From: JBKECO01 sp047974745
Lineage (GTDB): Bacteria > Bacillota > Clostridia > Lachnospirales > Lachnospiraceae
NCBI GenBank assembly: GCA_047974745.1
Contig: JBKECO010000018.1
Coordinates: 76,733 to 140,732, forward strand
Length of the DNA: 64,000 nt
Direction of reading: 5' to 3'
In this document: positions 26,276 through 35,336 of the stretch, piece after piece
Position numbering within the stretch: the first letter of the stretch is position 1
How the letters are laid out: the number at the start of each line of letters is the position of its first letter
Notes under the pieces: generated by a model
The model's input: only the letters and a program-made list of their open reading frames with translations
What the model was told of the DNA's origin: nothing
Database searches by the model: none
Made by a program: the position numbers and the translations under genes

Positions 26276-26596
26276 ATGAGAAAGAGAAGTCGTACAGAAA
26301 AATTGCAGTCTGATTTACCTACGAATCGAAACTCAATGGAAGATATAAAAAAATACACTCGAACTGAGCTTTTTGAAGTAATTTTATTGCAGGCAAAAGA
26401 AATCGATCGACTAAATGAAAAGTTTGCTGAGACGAATACGATTTTAACACAGGAAGCCAAAGAGGTTGCAGAGGCTTCTGCATCATTGGTCAAGGTGTGC
26501 CAGGCTGCGGTAGCTGCGATCGAACAGTCAGTGGAGAGTTTGAGACAGTTGCATCTTGAGAAGTCTCTCAAAGATGAATCTGTCCAAGAGATATAG
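26276..26596 (+). CDS. Small alpha-helical protein at the head of the pilus operon
   Basis: This is a 106-residue charged, mainly helical protein (MRKRSRTEKLQSDLP, then KKYTRTELFEVILLQAKEIDRL and a likely coiled coil to the end). It has no signal peptide or membrane segment, so it should be cytoplasmic. I recognise no catalytic motif. ATG 26276 is used because AGGGAG (26262-26267) is 8 nt upstream, while the longer frame from 26204 lacks a ribosome site. The stop abuts the signal peptidase gene (TAGTGG). It may help with expression or secretion of the pilus proteins, but that rests on position alone. Confidence 0.7.
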   Translation: MRKRSRTEKLQSDLPTNRNSMEDIKKYTRTELFEVILLQAKEIDRLNEKFAETNTILTQEAKEVAEASASLVKVCQAAVAAIEQSVESLRQLHLEKSLKDESVQEI

Positions 26597-26607
26597 TGGA
26601 GATAACT

Positions 26608-27192
26608 ATGAAAAAAAAGTCGGTAATGATACCCGACACTGCAACCGTTGATTTGATATTAAAAAAAGAGCAGTACAAGAAAAGATACTGGAGAACTTTG
26701 CGAAGTACGATCTATTCTCTGCTCGTTGTTGCTGCGATTGCAGTGTTAGTTGCGACGATCTGGATGCCAGTTCTTAGAATATATGGAAGTTCCATGACGC
26801 CTACATTAACGGAAGGAGAAATTGTACTTTCGATTAAGGGAAGTGACTTTGATCGTGGTGATATCGTGGCTCTCTATGTTGGGAATAAACTCTTGGTCAA
26901 GCGTATAATTGCGGGACCTGGACAGTGGGTCAATATCGATGCAGATGGAACGATCTATGTTGATGGTGAAGAGTTGAAGGAACCTTATCTGTCGGAGAAG
27001 GCTTATGGAGATGTTACGATAGAACTGCCCTATCAGGTGCCCGAGGATCGATATTTTGTCATGGGGGATCACAGAAGCACCTCTGCGGACAGTCGGAACA
27101 CAGCAATAGGATGTATAGCGGAGGAACAGATAGTGGGACGAATCCTTGTCTGTGTCTGGCCATTCAGTAATTTTGGATTAGTAGAAAAGTAA
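26608..27192 (+). CDS. lepB: Signal peptidase I
   Basis: This 194-residue serine protease has one N-terminal membrane helix (about 30-50). The catalytic Ser62 is in YGSSMTPTL and Lys98 is in LLVKRIIAGPGQ. MGDHRSTSADSR is the conserved box E. It cleaves signal peptides outside the membrane. ATG 26608 has GGAG 6 nt upstream. An in-frame GTG at 26596 overlaps the previous stop. Its place inside a pilus operon suggests a dedicated peptidase for the pilin precursors, as in several Gram-positive pilus islands. Confidence 0.93.
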   Translation: MKKKSVMIPDTATVDLILKKEQYKKRYWRTLRSTIYSLLVVAAIAVLVATIWMPVLRIYGSSMTPTLTEGEIVLSIKGSDFDRGDIVALYVGNKLLVKRIIAGPGQWVNIDADGTIYVDGEELKEPYLSEKAYGDVTIELPYQVPEDRYFVMGDHRSTSADSRNTAIGCIAEEQIVGRILVCVWPFSNFGLVEK

Positions 27193-27257
27193 CTATTAGG
27201 ATTCTTGTCCAGTATATAAGATGGTTCGGTCTGGGGACAGAACTGGGGGCTAACAGC

Positions 27258-29987
27258 ATGAGTAGTGAGTTCGATCTACAAAAGCGGGAATTAAATAAGG
27301 ATCATAGCAGGAAGAGAGTATGGCGCAATATTATTGGGATATTGATGATCATTACTGTCTTTATGACAACGTATGCTCTGATTCTGCCCGCCATAACGCA
27401 AGAGCAGATCTACTGTGGAATGGGGGAGCATGTACATAGTGCTGAAGACGGCTGCTATGCGGAGACAAAGACATTCCTTTGTGGTTTAGAGGAGAGCGAT
27501 GGAAACCATATACATACGGAATCCTGTTACGAGTCGATACTAGAACTTACATGTACACAGGAAGAACATACACATACAGTATCCTGCTATTCCGACCCCA
27601 ATGCGAATGTGGAATCTTCAGCAGTTTGGGAAGGAAGTTTTGAACATATAACGCTTACAGGTATATGGGCAGATGACGTAATTTCAATAGCCGAAACGCA
27701 ACTAGGATATACTGAGAGTTCAACGAATTATATAGTGGATGAAAACAATAATATCCATGGCTATACCAGATATGGCGAGTGGTTTGGCAGCCCATATAGT
27801 GACTGGTCTGGAATGTTCGTCTCTTTTTGCCTGAATTATGCTGCGGTAAATCCTGAACAGATGCCGATCAATGCCAGCTGTTCGAGTTGGGTGGACTCTC
27901 TGACAGAACTAGGTCTTTATCGAGATAGAACATACTCACCTGAAAAGGGAGATCTAATCTTCTTTGATAAAAACAGCGATGGACATGCGGATCATATAGG
28001 ACTTGTATCTTCGGCAGATCTAAATGAAATCAGGATAATTGAAGGTGATGCAGACAAGCATGTACAGTATGCTTCCTACAATCCTTACAGTGCAGATATA
28101 TTTTGCTTTGTTGCGTTACCAGTGAATCCGGATGTTTCTGATATTCCAATTGGAAACACAGAAATCGAGACAAATACAGAAGAGACAAATACAGAAGAAA
28201 TAAATACAGAAGGGATAAATGGTTCCGAGGAATCCATCGAAAATAATGATGACACATTTATAATATCTGCAGTCCCGGAGGATGTTTTCAATATAGGAAT
28301 TACTGCGACAAATGAAGTCTTTTCCTCAGTAACTGTACAAAAGTCTGTCATTGATACATCAAATACCATTGGAGCGAAAGAGTTTACCTTTCATGTACAA
28401 CCAGCAGATTCCATGGGGAATATCATTACTTCCGAAACCATGAAACATGAATTTAAGACAGTGTCCTGCATTGCGAATGAAACAACTACAATAAAAAACA
28501 TTGGAAAAGCGAAATACGATACAACTGGTACCTATTATATTCTGATCACAGAAACAATTTCTACGGATTCTAATTGGACTTTTGACACTACGCAATGGCT
28601 GCAGAAGGTGGTTATAACACTGGATCCATTAACACAAAAGCTTATTGCGACAGAGACCTATAAGAATCTCACAAATGGAGGTGAATATAGCAGTACTGTA
28701 CCATTGTTTACAAACGTATATACATCAAATTTTATGTTTTATAAAACAGATACCAGTGGAAATAATTTGTCAGATGCAGGGTTCACCCTATATCATTGCA
28801 CAGAGAACAGCACGGATCATACCCATGATGGCGATTGTACATGGGACAGTTCATCCATGGTCCAGTCAGAGGTATTCGCCGACACAGATGGTGACGTGCA
28901 CTTTAGTGGTCTGGACTTTAATGCATATTACATCCTTGTGGAAACTACACCCCCTGCAGGCTATGCGGCACCTTCAGTTGGAAGTTATATTCTTGTCCAT
29001 ATGCTGGCTGACAAAACTTATACATTAACTGGTTATGGTGACTTTGCACAAAATTCTGTTTCAACGATAAATGGAAGCTATTATGTGAAAAATAATATTT
29101 TAAAATACACATTAAAACTGACTAAGTCCGTCATAAGAGCTCCAGTAGGGATAAATCCCACATTTACTTTTGAAACAGTTATTAAAAATAGTTCTGGAGA
29201 TATCTTGATACCTTCTGAAAGTAATATTGTTCTATATGATGGATCAGGTAATATCCGTACTGGTGAGTTGACAATTAATACTGTTACTGGAGTCGTAACA
29301 GCGGAACTTGGAGATGGATATTCATTGGAAATTACTAAGATACCAGCGAACTATACGGCGGCTATCGAAGAGACAGGTAATGAGGACTACGATACCGAAT
29401 GGACGGCTGATGGCGGAACGACTACAAATCAAACTTCTATCGCTGATATAATCATGACATCGAATAAGACGGTGGACTTCACTAATACACGCAGTGCAGC
29501 GAATCTCACCATTACAAAGACAGTGCAGGGTACTACTACAACATCCTTCCCATTTGAGGTGACTTTTGTGGATGACATTGGTGATCCTGTGCAGATACCG
29601 AACGATACTGCATCCCCAGCTGCCTATACCGTGGATCCTGTCTCACCGTTCAAGGTGACATTCAGTCTTGCCAATTCTGAAAGTGTATCCATTGTTGGGG
29701 TTCCAATAGACTCAGTAGTTTCTTTATCAGAAACATCGCATGATGGATACACGGTACAGATCAATGATACTACTTCTGGTGGAACAGTTTTAAGTAGAAC
29801 CGACTCAGTTACCATCACACTAGATGCAGACAAAGCAGTGGAAGTCATCAATAATCCAGGAATTGTCCTGCCGGCTACCGGTGGACCTGGCAGATACATA
29901 TTTGTAATTGGTGGGATAACGATATTGATATGTGTTTTTGGCATTGGCTTTTTCGTGAGATATAAACGAGAAAGGGGGACAAAATAA
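27258..29987 (+). CDS. LPATG-anchored surface protein with CHAP-like and pilin isopeptide (SpaA/FctA-like) domains
   Basis: This 909-residue protein is probably the pilus tip or a large minor pilin. An N-terminal membrane/signal segment (about 23-46, ending YALILPAIT) is followed by three H-x-H/Cys motifs (EHVHSAEDGCY, HIHTESCY, HTHTVSCY). A CHAP-type amidase-like domain (about 140-290) comes next, then Glu/Thr-rich linker, an FctA/Spy0128-like domain from about 355, a SpaA-type domain with another HTH-x3-C motif, and further Ig-like repeats. The sorting signal is LPATGG at 871-876, followed by a helix and KRERGTK. In the CHAP domain the expected cysteine is Ser184 (DWSGMFVSFC), while the histidine is present (His246), so enzyme activity is doubtful. 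GGGGG is 8 nt before the ATG. Confidence 0.86.
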   Translation: MSSEFDLQKRELNKDHSRKRVWRNIIGILMIITVFMTTYALILPAITQEQIYCGMGEHVHSAEDGCYAETKTFLCGLEESDGNHIHTESCYESILELTCTQEEHTHTVSCYSDPNANVESSAVWEGSFEHITLTGIWADDVISIAETQLGYTESSTNYIVDENNNIHGYTRYGEWFGSPYSDWSGMFVSFCLNYAAVNPEQMPINASCSSWVDSLTELGLYRDRTYSPEKGDLIFFDKNSDGHADHIGLVSSADLNEIRIIEGDADKHVQYASYNPYSADIFCFVALPVNPDVSDIPIGNTEIETNTEETNTEEINTEGINGSEESIENNDDTFIISAVPEDVFNIGITATNEVFSSVTVQKSVIDTSNTIGAKEFTFHVQPADSMGNIITSETMKHEFKTVSCIANETTTIKNIGKAKYDTTGTYYILITETISTDSNWTFDTTQWLQKVVITLDPLTQKLIATETYKNLTNGGEYSSTVPLFTNVYTSNFMFYKTDTSGNNLSDAGFTLYHCTENSTDHTHDGDCTWDSSSMVQSEVFADTDGDVHFSGLDFNAYYILVETTPPAGYAAPSVGSYILVHMLADKTYTLTGYGDFAQNSVSTINGSYYVKNNILKYTLKLTKSVIRAPVGINPTFTFETVIKNSSGDILIPSESNIVLYDGSGNIRTGELTINTVTGVVTAELGDGYSLEITKIPANYTAAIEETGNEDYDTEWTADGGTTTNQTSIADIIMTSNKTVDFTNTRSAANLTITKTVQGTTTTSFPFEVTFVDDIGDPVQIPNDTASPAAYTVDPVSPFKVTFSLANSESVSIVGVPIDSVVSLSETSHDGYTVQINDTTSGGTVLSRTDSVTITLDADKAVEVINNPGIVLPATGGPGRYIFVIGGITILICVFGIGFFVRYKRERGTK

Positions 29988-30041
29988 CACTTAAAGAAAC
30001 ATATTATTTTGTGATACCCCTGATAGATACCAAATAGCATC

Positions 30042-30057
30042 GTTTCAGTCATGAAAC
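30042..30057 (+). promoter_or_regulatory. Inverted repeat upstream of the backbone pilin gene
   Basis: GTTTCA (30042-30047) and TGAAAC (30052-30057) form a perfect 6-bp stem with a 4-nt loop, 24 nt before the pilin ATG. It could be a processing site or protein-binding site that sets pilin expression apart from the upstream genes. No adjacent promoter is clear. Confidence 0.4.
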
Positions 30058-30081
30058 AAAACATTTGAAAGGAACTGAAAA

Positions 30082-31712
30082 ATGAAACACACAAAAAAAA
30101 TATTTGGCTTGTTATGTGCCCTTATTATGTTACTGTCGTTATCTTCCGCCGTCTTTGCTGCAGATAACGGAACCATTACAGTCAATGGAACTTCTGTTGG
30201 TAAAGACTACAATATTTATAAAATCTTCGACTTGACTATGGATGGATCTGCTATTGCTTATACGATTGATGAGGACTGGGTGAGTTTTTTCATAGGTGGT
30301 AGCGGAGCAAGTTATTTAAGCACAACACCAATTACTGACGCGAATCAACTGACCTATAATAGTACTACGTATTACATGAATATTCTTACAGAAGCAGATG
30401 CGGCTGCGTTTGCACAGGCGGCACTTGAATTTATTGCAACAAAAACACCTGATTCGACCCAGACTGCAACAGACACGAGTGTGTTGTTTTCCGGTTTACC
30501 ATTGGGCTATTACCTGGTGTACCCAGAGGGTGCGGCTACAATCGCAGACGATTATGCATCTCTCTGCTCGTTAACCTCTACTGTTCCTGATGCTACTGTC
30601 GTTGTGAAAGCAGAATATCCGGACATTGATAAGAATATTTTAGATGAAAATAACGAGGTTAAAATTACAAATGGCTCTGTGGGTGAGGTGATTCAATATG
30701 CGCTCAACGGAACCGTACCAGATATGACGGGTTATACAAGTTATACCTATCAGATTCAGGACACAATGGGTCAGGGTCTGACCTTTAACGATGATGTTGT
30801 GATTACAATCAACGACATCATTATTCCAACCACAGCATATGCAGTCAACCAGGCTTCAGATGGGACAAATAATGTTATCACCATTGAAATTAGTGATTTC
30901 TATGCCACTTATAAAGATAATGCTAATGAAGATATAACGATCACCTATTCTGCAGTTATAAATGAACATGCAATCACTGATGTAACTGCAGAGACAAACA
31001 CTGCAAAACTCATATATAGTAGTGATCCTGAGAATACAACGACAACGGATGAGACTCCGACTGTCACGACCAAGGTATATACAACCAATATTACACTGCT
31101 TAAAGTGGATGCAGCTGACATTACCAATAGTTTGACGGGGCTAAATTTAGTATTGCAGGGAACTCTAGCACTGTAAATATCATCAATCAGGAAATATATC
31201 AGGTAGATACAACTGGCACCTACTATCGCTTGACGGATGGCAGCTATACAACAACGGAAGCCACTACGGCAACCGCAAGTAACTACGATAGTACAACGGT
31301 AAAATATGCACAGGTATCTTCGATCAGTCAGAGTAATAATACTCAATCATACACTGCTGAAGGCTGGGTGAAGTCGGATGGAACGATCACATTTGACGGT
31401 CTGGGCGAGGGTACCTATACAATTACGGAAATCGTTGCTCCAAACGGATACAATCTATTGGCTTCTCCGATTACTGTAACTGTCACTTTTGATGCAGCTA
31501 GTGAAACCTTTTCCGTTGCAGGAGAAGGAACTTCTTCTGCAACAGTTTCAGGTAACCTGATCAATATCACGGTCGGCAATAATACAGGAACCACATTGCC
31601 TGAGACGGGAGGGATTGGAACTCGCATTTTTATTATACTTGGCAGCTTGCTGGCAGTCGGTGCAGTGATTGTGATTATTACTCGAAAACGAATGAAAAAC
31701 CAAGAGGACTAA
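30082..31712 (+). CDS. Major (backbone) pilin, interrupted by a one-base frameshift
   Basis: The gene has a signal peptide (MKHTKKIFGLLCALIMLLSLSSAVFAA), an N-terminal pilin domain and, around 30600-31080, an isopeptide-type domain (EYPDIDKNIL, YTYQIQDTMGQGLTFN). At the G run 31137-31140 the frame reads into TGLNLVLQGTLAL and stops at 31176. One base back, the frame reads AKFSIAGNSSTVNIINQE and continues to an E-box (GTYTITEIVAPNGYNLL), the sorting signal LPETGG and a membrane tail ending at 31712. A five-G run would restore one protein of about 543 residues. As read, the first product would be secreted without a wall anchor. AAGGA precedes the ATG. The class C sortase gene follows. Confidence 0.88.
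31137..31140 (+). other. Frameshift position in the backbone pilin gene
   Basis: This run of four Gs in acGGGGcta is where the two halves of the pilin meet. Adding one G joins TG to AKFSIAG, the usual sequence of a Cna-B domain's second strand. Candidate causes are a base-calling error, slipped-strand phase variation or a true loss-of-function mutation. No classic slippery heptamer is present. Confidence 0.8.
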
Positions 31713-31760
31713 ACATAGACTGATAGAAAGCAGGGGAATATTCAAGAGGTTCGCTATTCG

Positions 31761-32597
31761 ATGAGATTAAAAAACAGAATAATTTCGCTGCTTCTTGTGG
31801 TAGTACTTTTATCAGGAATATCTTTGCTGTTATATCCATTTGTAAGTGATTATTGGAACGCACAGCATCAATCAAAGGTAATATCTCTCTATACTGAGGA
31901 AGTGGCGATCATGGATGATGAAACATACGAAAGATTATGGAATGAGTCAGAGATCTACAATGCTTCCTTATTAGAGAGGGATGATGCTTATACACTGACA
32001 GAGCTGCAAAGTAGCCAATACGATTCGATGCTGAATGCAGGAAACAGTGATGTTATGGGATATATTGAGATTCCCTCAATCCGTGTCATACTGCCAATCT
32101 ATCATGGCACATCGGATGCTACTTTGCAACGTTCCGTAGGTCATTTGGAATGGACAAGTCTGCCCATTGGCGGAAATAGCACACATGCAGTCATTTCTGG
32201 ACACAGAGGACTTCCCAGTGCTAGCTTGTTTACTGACTTAGATAAACTAATAGTAGGGGATGTTTTCATGATACAGGTACTGGATGAAACATTGACCTAT
32301 GAAGTGGATCAGATTAAAATCATTGAACCGGTCGATGCAACGGATCTGACGATTGTGGAGGGCGAGGATTATGTTACACTCATGACTTGCACTCCTTATG
32401 GAATTAACACACACCGCCTTTTGGTTCGTGGTCATAGAGTTGCGAATACGGAGGATGCTGCAAACGTGCACCTGACATCAGAAGCAATTCAGATTGAACC
32501 CCTTTTGGTAGCACCAATCGTTGCGATTCCTTTGCTTTTGGTTCTGTTAACTGTTGTCTTAAATGAGGGTGATAGCAAGAAAAAGCGGCGATACTAG
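31761..32597 (+). CDS. Class C sortase (pilus polymerase)
   Basis: This 278-residue sortase has an N-terminal membrane helix, a lid-like region before the fold, and a C-terminal second helix (LLVAPIVAIPLLLVLLTVVL), the mark of class C. The catalytic residues are His148 in SGHRG, Cys210 in TLMTCTPYG and Arg219 in THRLLVRG. It should link pilin subunits through their LPXTG motifs into a fibre outside the membrane. It follows the backbone pilin (LPETG) and precedes a minor pilin. AGAGGT lies 10 nt before the ATG. Confidence 0.93.
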   Translation: MRLKNRIISLLLVVVLLSGISLLLYPFVSDYWNAQHQSKVISLYTEEVAIMDDETYERLWNESEIYNASLLERDDAYTLTELQSSQYDSMLNAGNSDVMGYIEIPSIRVILPIYHGTSDATLQRSVGHLEWTSLPIGGNSTHAVISGHRGLPSASLFTDLDKLIVGDVFMIQVLDETLTYEVDQIKIIEPVDATDLTIVEGEDYVTLMTCTPYGINTHRLLVRGHRVANTEDAANVHLTSEAIQIEPLLVAPIVAIPLLLVLLTVVLNEGDSKKKRRY

Positions 32598-32635
32598 TTA
32601 TTTTTGATTAATGCAATATGAGAAAAGGTGGTACT

Positions 32636-33622
32636 ATGCGAGATCGGATTCAACATGTAATAATTTATATACTATGTCTGCTTTGCTGCACTGCTTTTTT
32701 TTCTATGGATTTATTTGGCGCTACTGCGATTGATGTAAATCATAGTGTTTCGATCTCCATCGACTATGATAGTGATAGTGGTGCAATACCAGGCGCTGAG
32801 TTTTCTGTCTATAAAATTGGAACGATAGATACCTATGGAAAGACTGCCTTAACGCAGTTGTTTTCTACTTATCCAATTTCTTTGTCCAATACTACGGCAG
32901 CAGAATGGCAATCACTGGCCATCACACTTTCTGGATATATTCAGCGCGATAGTATCACACCAGTTGCCACCGGAACCACAGATGTGAATGGAATTCTCAA
33001 AATTCAGACCTCTACAGCTTCAGACTTCACACCTGGAGTGTATATAGTACTCAGTAAAGTCATTACGGTGAATAATTATATCTATTCAGCGGTTCCCTTT
33101 ATCGTTGTATTGCCCTTCGAAAGTACGACGGAAAGGGAGATGCAGTATGATATCCAGGTGAAGCCGAAATATCAGAGAGCTGAAATTACTTTAGAATCCA
33201 TAAAAGTGTTAAAGGTATGGAATGATGCAGGATATGAGGAAAAGCGACCCTCTGAGGTGACGGTTCAACTTCTGCGAGATGAAGAAGTGTATGATACGGT
33301 CATCTTAAAGGAAGCAAATGAATGGCAGTATGTTTGGGACGGTCTTTCCAACGGTTATGAATGGAATGTGGTGGAGGAGACAGTATCTGGTTATACGGTG
33401 AACATTACACAATCAGGAACTACCTATACCATTCAAAATACGTATGCTCCAAACGCTGTTCCTACTCCAGCACCAGAACCACCCATTCCTGTGCCTCCGA
33501 TACCTGTTCAAACAATCGTAATTCCACAAACAGGACTTCTTTGGTGGCCTGTTCCGATTTTGATTATCCTTGGCATCTTCTTTGTATTGATTGGATTTGT
33601 GAAAGGAAAGCGTGAGAAGTAA
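32636..33622 (+). CDS. Minor pilin / Cna-B surface protein with IPQTG sorting signal
   Basis: This 328-residue protein has a signal peptide (HVIIYILCLLCCTAFFSM), an N-terminal pilin-like domain (AIPGAEFSVYKIG), a KPKY segment and a Cna-B domain (VLKVWNDAGYEEKRPSEVTVQLL to YEWNVVEE). A proline-rich linker (PTPAPEPPIPVPPIPVQ) precedes the sorting signal IPQTG at 296-300, then a membrane helix and KGKREK. This is the plan of a pilus base subunit, whose proline-rich tail is buried in the wall. ATG 32636 is preferred to 32618 because AAAGGTGG is a short distance upstream. Its stop overlaps the next gene's ATG (TAATG). Confidence 0.85.
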   Translation: MRDRIQHVIIYILCLLCCTAFFSMDLFGATAIDVNHSVSISIDYDSDSGAIPGAEFSVYKIGTIDTYGKTALTQLFSTYPISLSNTTAAEWQSLAITLSGYIQRDSITPVATGTTDVNGILKIQTSTASDFTPGVYIVLSKVITVNNYIYSAVPFIVVLPFESTTEREMQYDIQVKPKYQRAEITLESIKVLKVWNDAGYEEKRPSEVTVQLLRDEEVYDTVILKEANEWQYVWDGLSNGYEWNVVEETVSGYTVNITQSGTTYTIQNTYAPNAVPTPAPEPPIPVPPIPVQTIVIPQTGLLWWPVPILIILGIFFVLIGFVKGKREK

Positions 33623-34287
33623 TGCATGCATATAAAGAGAAAAAAGGTCTTTCGGAAAAGTTGATTGGAATTACTTTAATAATCATTGCTTTTGGCATCA
33701 CTGCATATAATTTCTGGATTAGTGAACAAGCACGAATCAATAGCGAACAGTCATACACTCTGCTTAATGAATATATTCAAAATACGCAACGGAATGATAC
33801 AGTATCGTCAGATGCTTCTCTGGATCATCAGATGGATACTCTATTAAATACTGTCGAATATACAGATTATGCTATGAATCCCCTGATAGAAATGCCGACC
33901 ATGGAAATTAACAAACAAGATTACATTGGAGTTTTAAGTATTCCAGATTTAAATCTCAGATTACCAATACTGGCAGACTATGTCTATGAAAACCTTCACA
34001 CTGCACCTTGTCGATTTCAGGGGTCAGCCTATGAAGAGAATTTTGTTATCTGTGCTCATAATTACGCAAGTCATTTTGGAACATTACATAATCTGTCCCT
34101 CGGTGCTGCGATTTCATTTGAAGATATCAGTGGTAATATATTTAAATATGAAGTGGAAGAAATTCTGACATTAAGTCCAACAGAACCAACGGAATTTGTA
34201 CAAAGTGGGTACGACCTTACGCTCTTTACCTGTACAGTGGGAGGTGCGTCCCGTGTTGTTGTTCGATGCAGCAAAATGGATATATAA
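33622..34287 (+). CDS. Sortase, class uncertain
   Basis: This is a 221-residue sortase with one N-terminal membrane helix (about residues 12-32) and no C-terminal helix. The active site reads His146 (CAHNYASHFG), Cys204 (TLFTCTVGG) and Arg211 (SRVVVRC). The short C-terminus and the lack of the extra class B helix make it unlike both the class C enzyme upstream and the sortase B at 39136. It is coupled to the IPQTG protein gene, so it may attach that pilus base to the cell wall. This is inference from context. Confidence 0.85.
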   Translation: MHAYKEKKGLSEKLIGITLIIIAFGITAYNFWISEQARINSEQSYTLLNEYIQNTQRNDTVSSDASLDHQMDTLLNTVEYTDYAMNPLIEMPTMEINKQDYIGVLSIPDLNLRLPILADYVYENLHTAPCRFQGSAYEENFVICAHNYASHFGTLHNLSLGAAISFEDISGNIFKYEVEEILTLSPTEPTEFVQSGYDLTLFTCTVGGASRVVVRCSKMDI

Positions 34288-34292
34288 AAATA

Positions 34293-34330
34293 CCCGCCAG
34301 ACCAGTAAATTCACTGGTTGGCGGGTTTGT
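34293..34330 (+). terminator. Rho-independent terminator of the pilus operon
   Basis: CCCGCC (34293-34298) pairs with GGCGGG (34320-34325), and ACCAGT (34301-34306) pairs with ACTGGT (34313-34318) around a 6-nt loop. TTTGTCATTTT follows. It lies 6 nt after the second sortase gene. Confidence 0.92.
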
Positions 34331-34637
34331 CATTTTGAGCAGACTAAGAGATTAACAAGAAACCTTTGCATTTTTGAAGAAAAAAGTACTTTGTAACTAA
34401 AATGTTATAAATAAATAAAGTAATAACATTTAAGATACATAAAATGAAAAGAATATATTGTAAAATACAAAAAATAAAGACATAATAATCAGGTATAGTT
34501 AATATATGTTTAAATTAACTTCATAAATAAAAAAATAGAATACAATATTGTATAGCATGAGTACAATAAAAGGAGATACAAAGGATTGCATCTCCCAATT
34601 CTATGTTTTGAATATCAGCCTGATGCGATTGCATAGG
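34331..34637. other. AT-rich non-coding gap
   Basis: No supported gene lies here. It holds a perfect 12-bp palindrome TACAATATTGTA (34541-34552), which could be a protein-binding site, and the downstream side of the minus-strand TetR gene. Confidence 0.5.
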
Positions 34638-35189
34638 TCAGAGTTCGCTGAGACGAAGATTTTCGTAGCAGGTGGTTGTCTGTGTCAAATCATCGCCTTG
34701 CATAATGTCAGAAATCGACATATTATGCAGCAGCCTGGTATAAATTTCATCTACAGGAACGGAGAAGTTCTTGTAGCTCCAGTCCTTGATGATCAGTAAC
34801 CAGCTATTTACTGAATAGATAGAAATGGAACATCCGGAGTGTTCACTGAAGATGGATAGGATCGATTTGATAAGTACGGTAGACCCTTCTTTGTCAGATA
34901 GAAGCTTACGGTAAAAAGAAGGGTTGTTCTTAATAATATTGAGCATACAGGTTATAACTTCCTTCCAGGATGCGTTCTCTCCGTAGATCGTGGTGAAAAG
35001 TTTAAAATTGTCATAGCAGATCGTCTCTGCCAGCTGATACTTATCAGTAAAATGGCGATAGAATGACTGATGTGATACATCTGCTTCTTTTATAAGTGCT
35101 ACAACAGTGAGTGAGGACAGCGGCATTTGCTTAATTAAGCTTAAAAAAGCCTGAATAAAACTGTCGCGAATAGATACAGTTTGGTTCAT
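34638..35189 (-). CDS. TetR/AcrR family transcriptional regulator
   Basis: This 183-residue regulator starts MNQTVSIRDSFIQAFLSLI. The helix-turn-helix is SLTVVALIKEADVSHQSFYRHFTDKYQLAETI (about 24-55), followed by a variable ligand or dimer domain. The start at 35189 is chosen because GGAAGGAG lies 4-5 nt upstream on the minus strand; the longer frame to 35297 encodes an unlikely hydrophobic tail. It is divergent from the large adhesin and sortase B pair, so it is the likely local regulator, probably a repressor. The C-terminal part resembles the DhaS/TetR-C type, in which DNA binding is not always ligand controlled. Confidence 0.88.
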   Translation of the reverse strand: MNQTVSIRDSFIQAFLSLIKQMPLSSLTVVALIKEADVSHQSFYRHFTDKYQLAETICYDNFKLFTTIYGENASWKEVITCMLNIIKNNPSFYRKLLSDKEGSTVLIKSILSIFSEHSGCSISIYSVNSWLLIIKDWSYKNFSVPVDEIYTRLLHNMSISDIMQGDDLTQTTTCYENLRLSEL

Positions 35190-35246
35190 ATATCTCCTTC
35201 CAGGTACATTTTCCTTAAGTAATACAATAAAAAACAATTTTATAGC

Positions 35247-35259
35247 TTTTGTAACAAAA
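35247..35259. promoter_or_regulatory. Candidate TetR operator
   Basis: TTTTGT-A-ACAAAA is a perfect palindrome with 6-bp arms. It overlaps the predicted -35 box of the adhesin promoter and lies 58 nt upstream of the TetR start, a good position for a repressor of both genes. Confidence 0.45.
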
Positions 35260-35276
35260 ATAATATAAACTACTAT
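35249..35276 (+). promoter_or_regulatory. Predicted promoter for adhesin and sortase B
   Basis: TTGTAA (35249-35254) and TACTAT (35271-35276) are 16 nt apart. A transcript from about 35283 would carry a leader of some 54 nt with GGGGG at 35324-35328, 8 nt before the TTG start. Confidence 0.45.
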
Positions 35277-35336
35277 TATCATTATATCAACAAACACTTA
35301 TTCATGCAAATTATTCATTAAACGGGGGTAAATAAT

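Noticed and set aside
31131..31147. Programmed -1 frameshift site in the pilin gene
   Set aside because: No X-XXY-YYZ slippery heptamer and no obvious downstream stem; a G-run length change is simpler.
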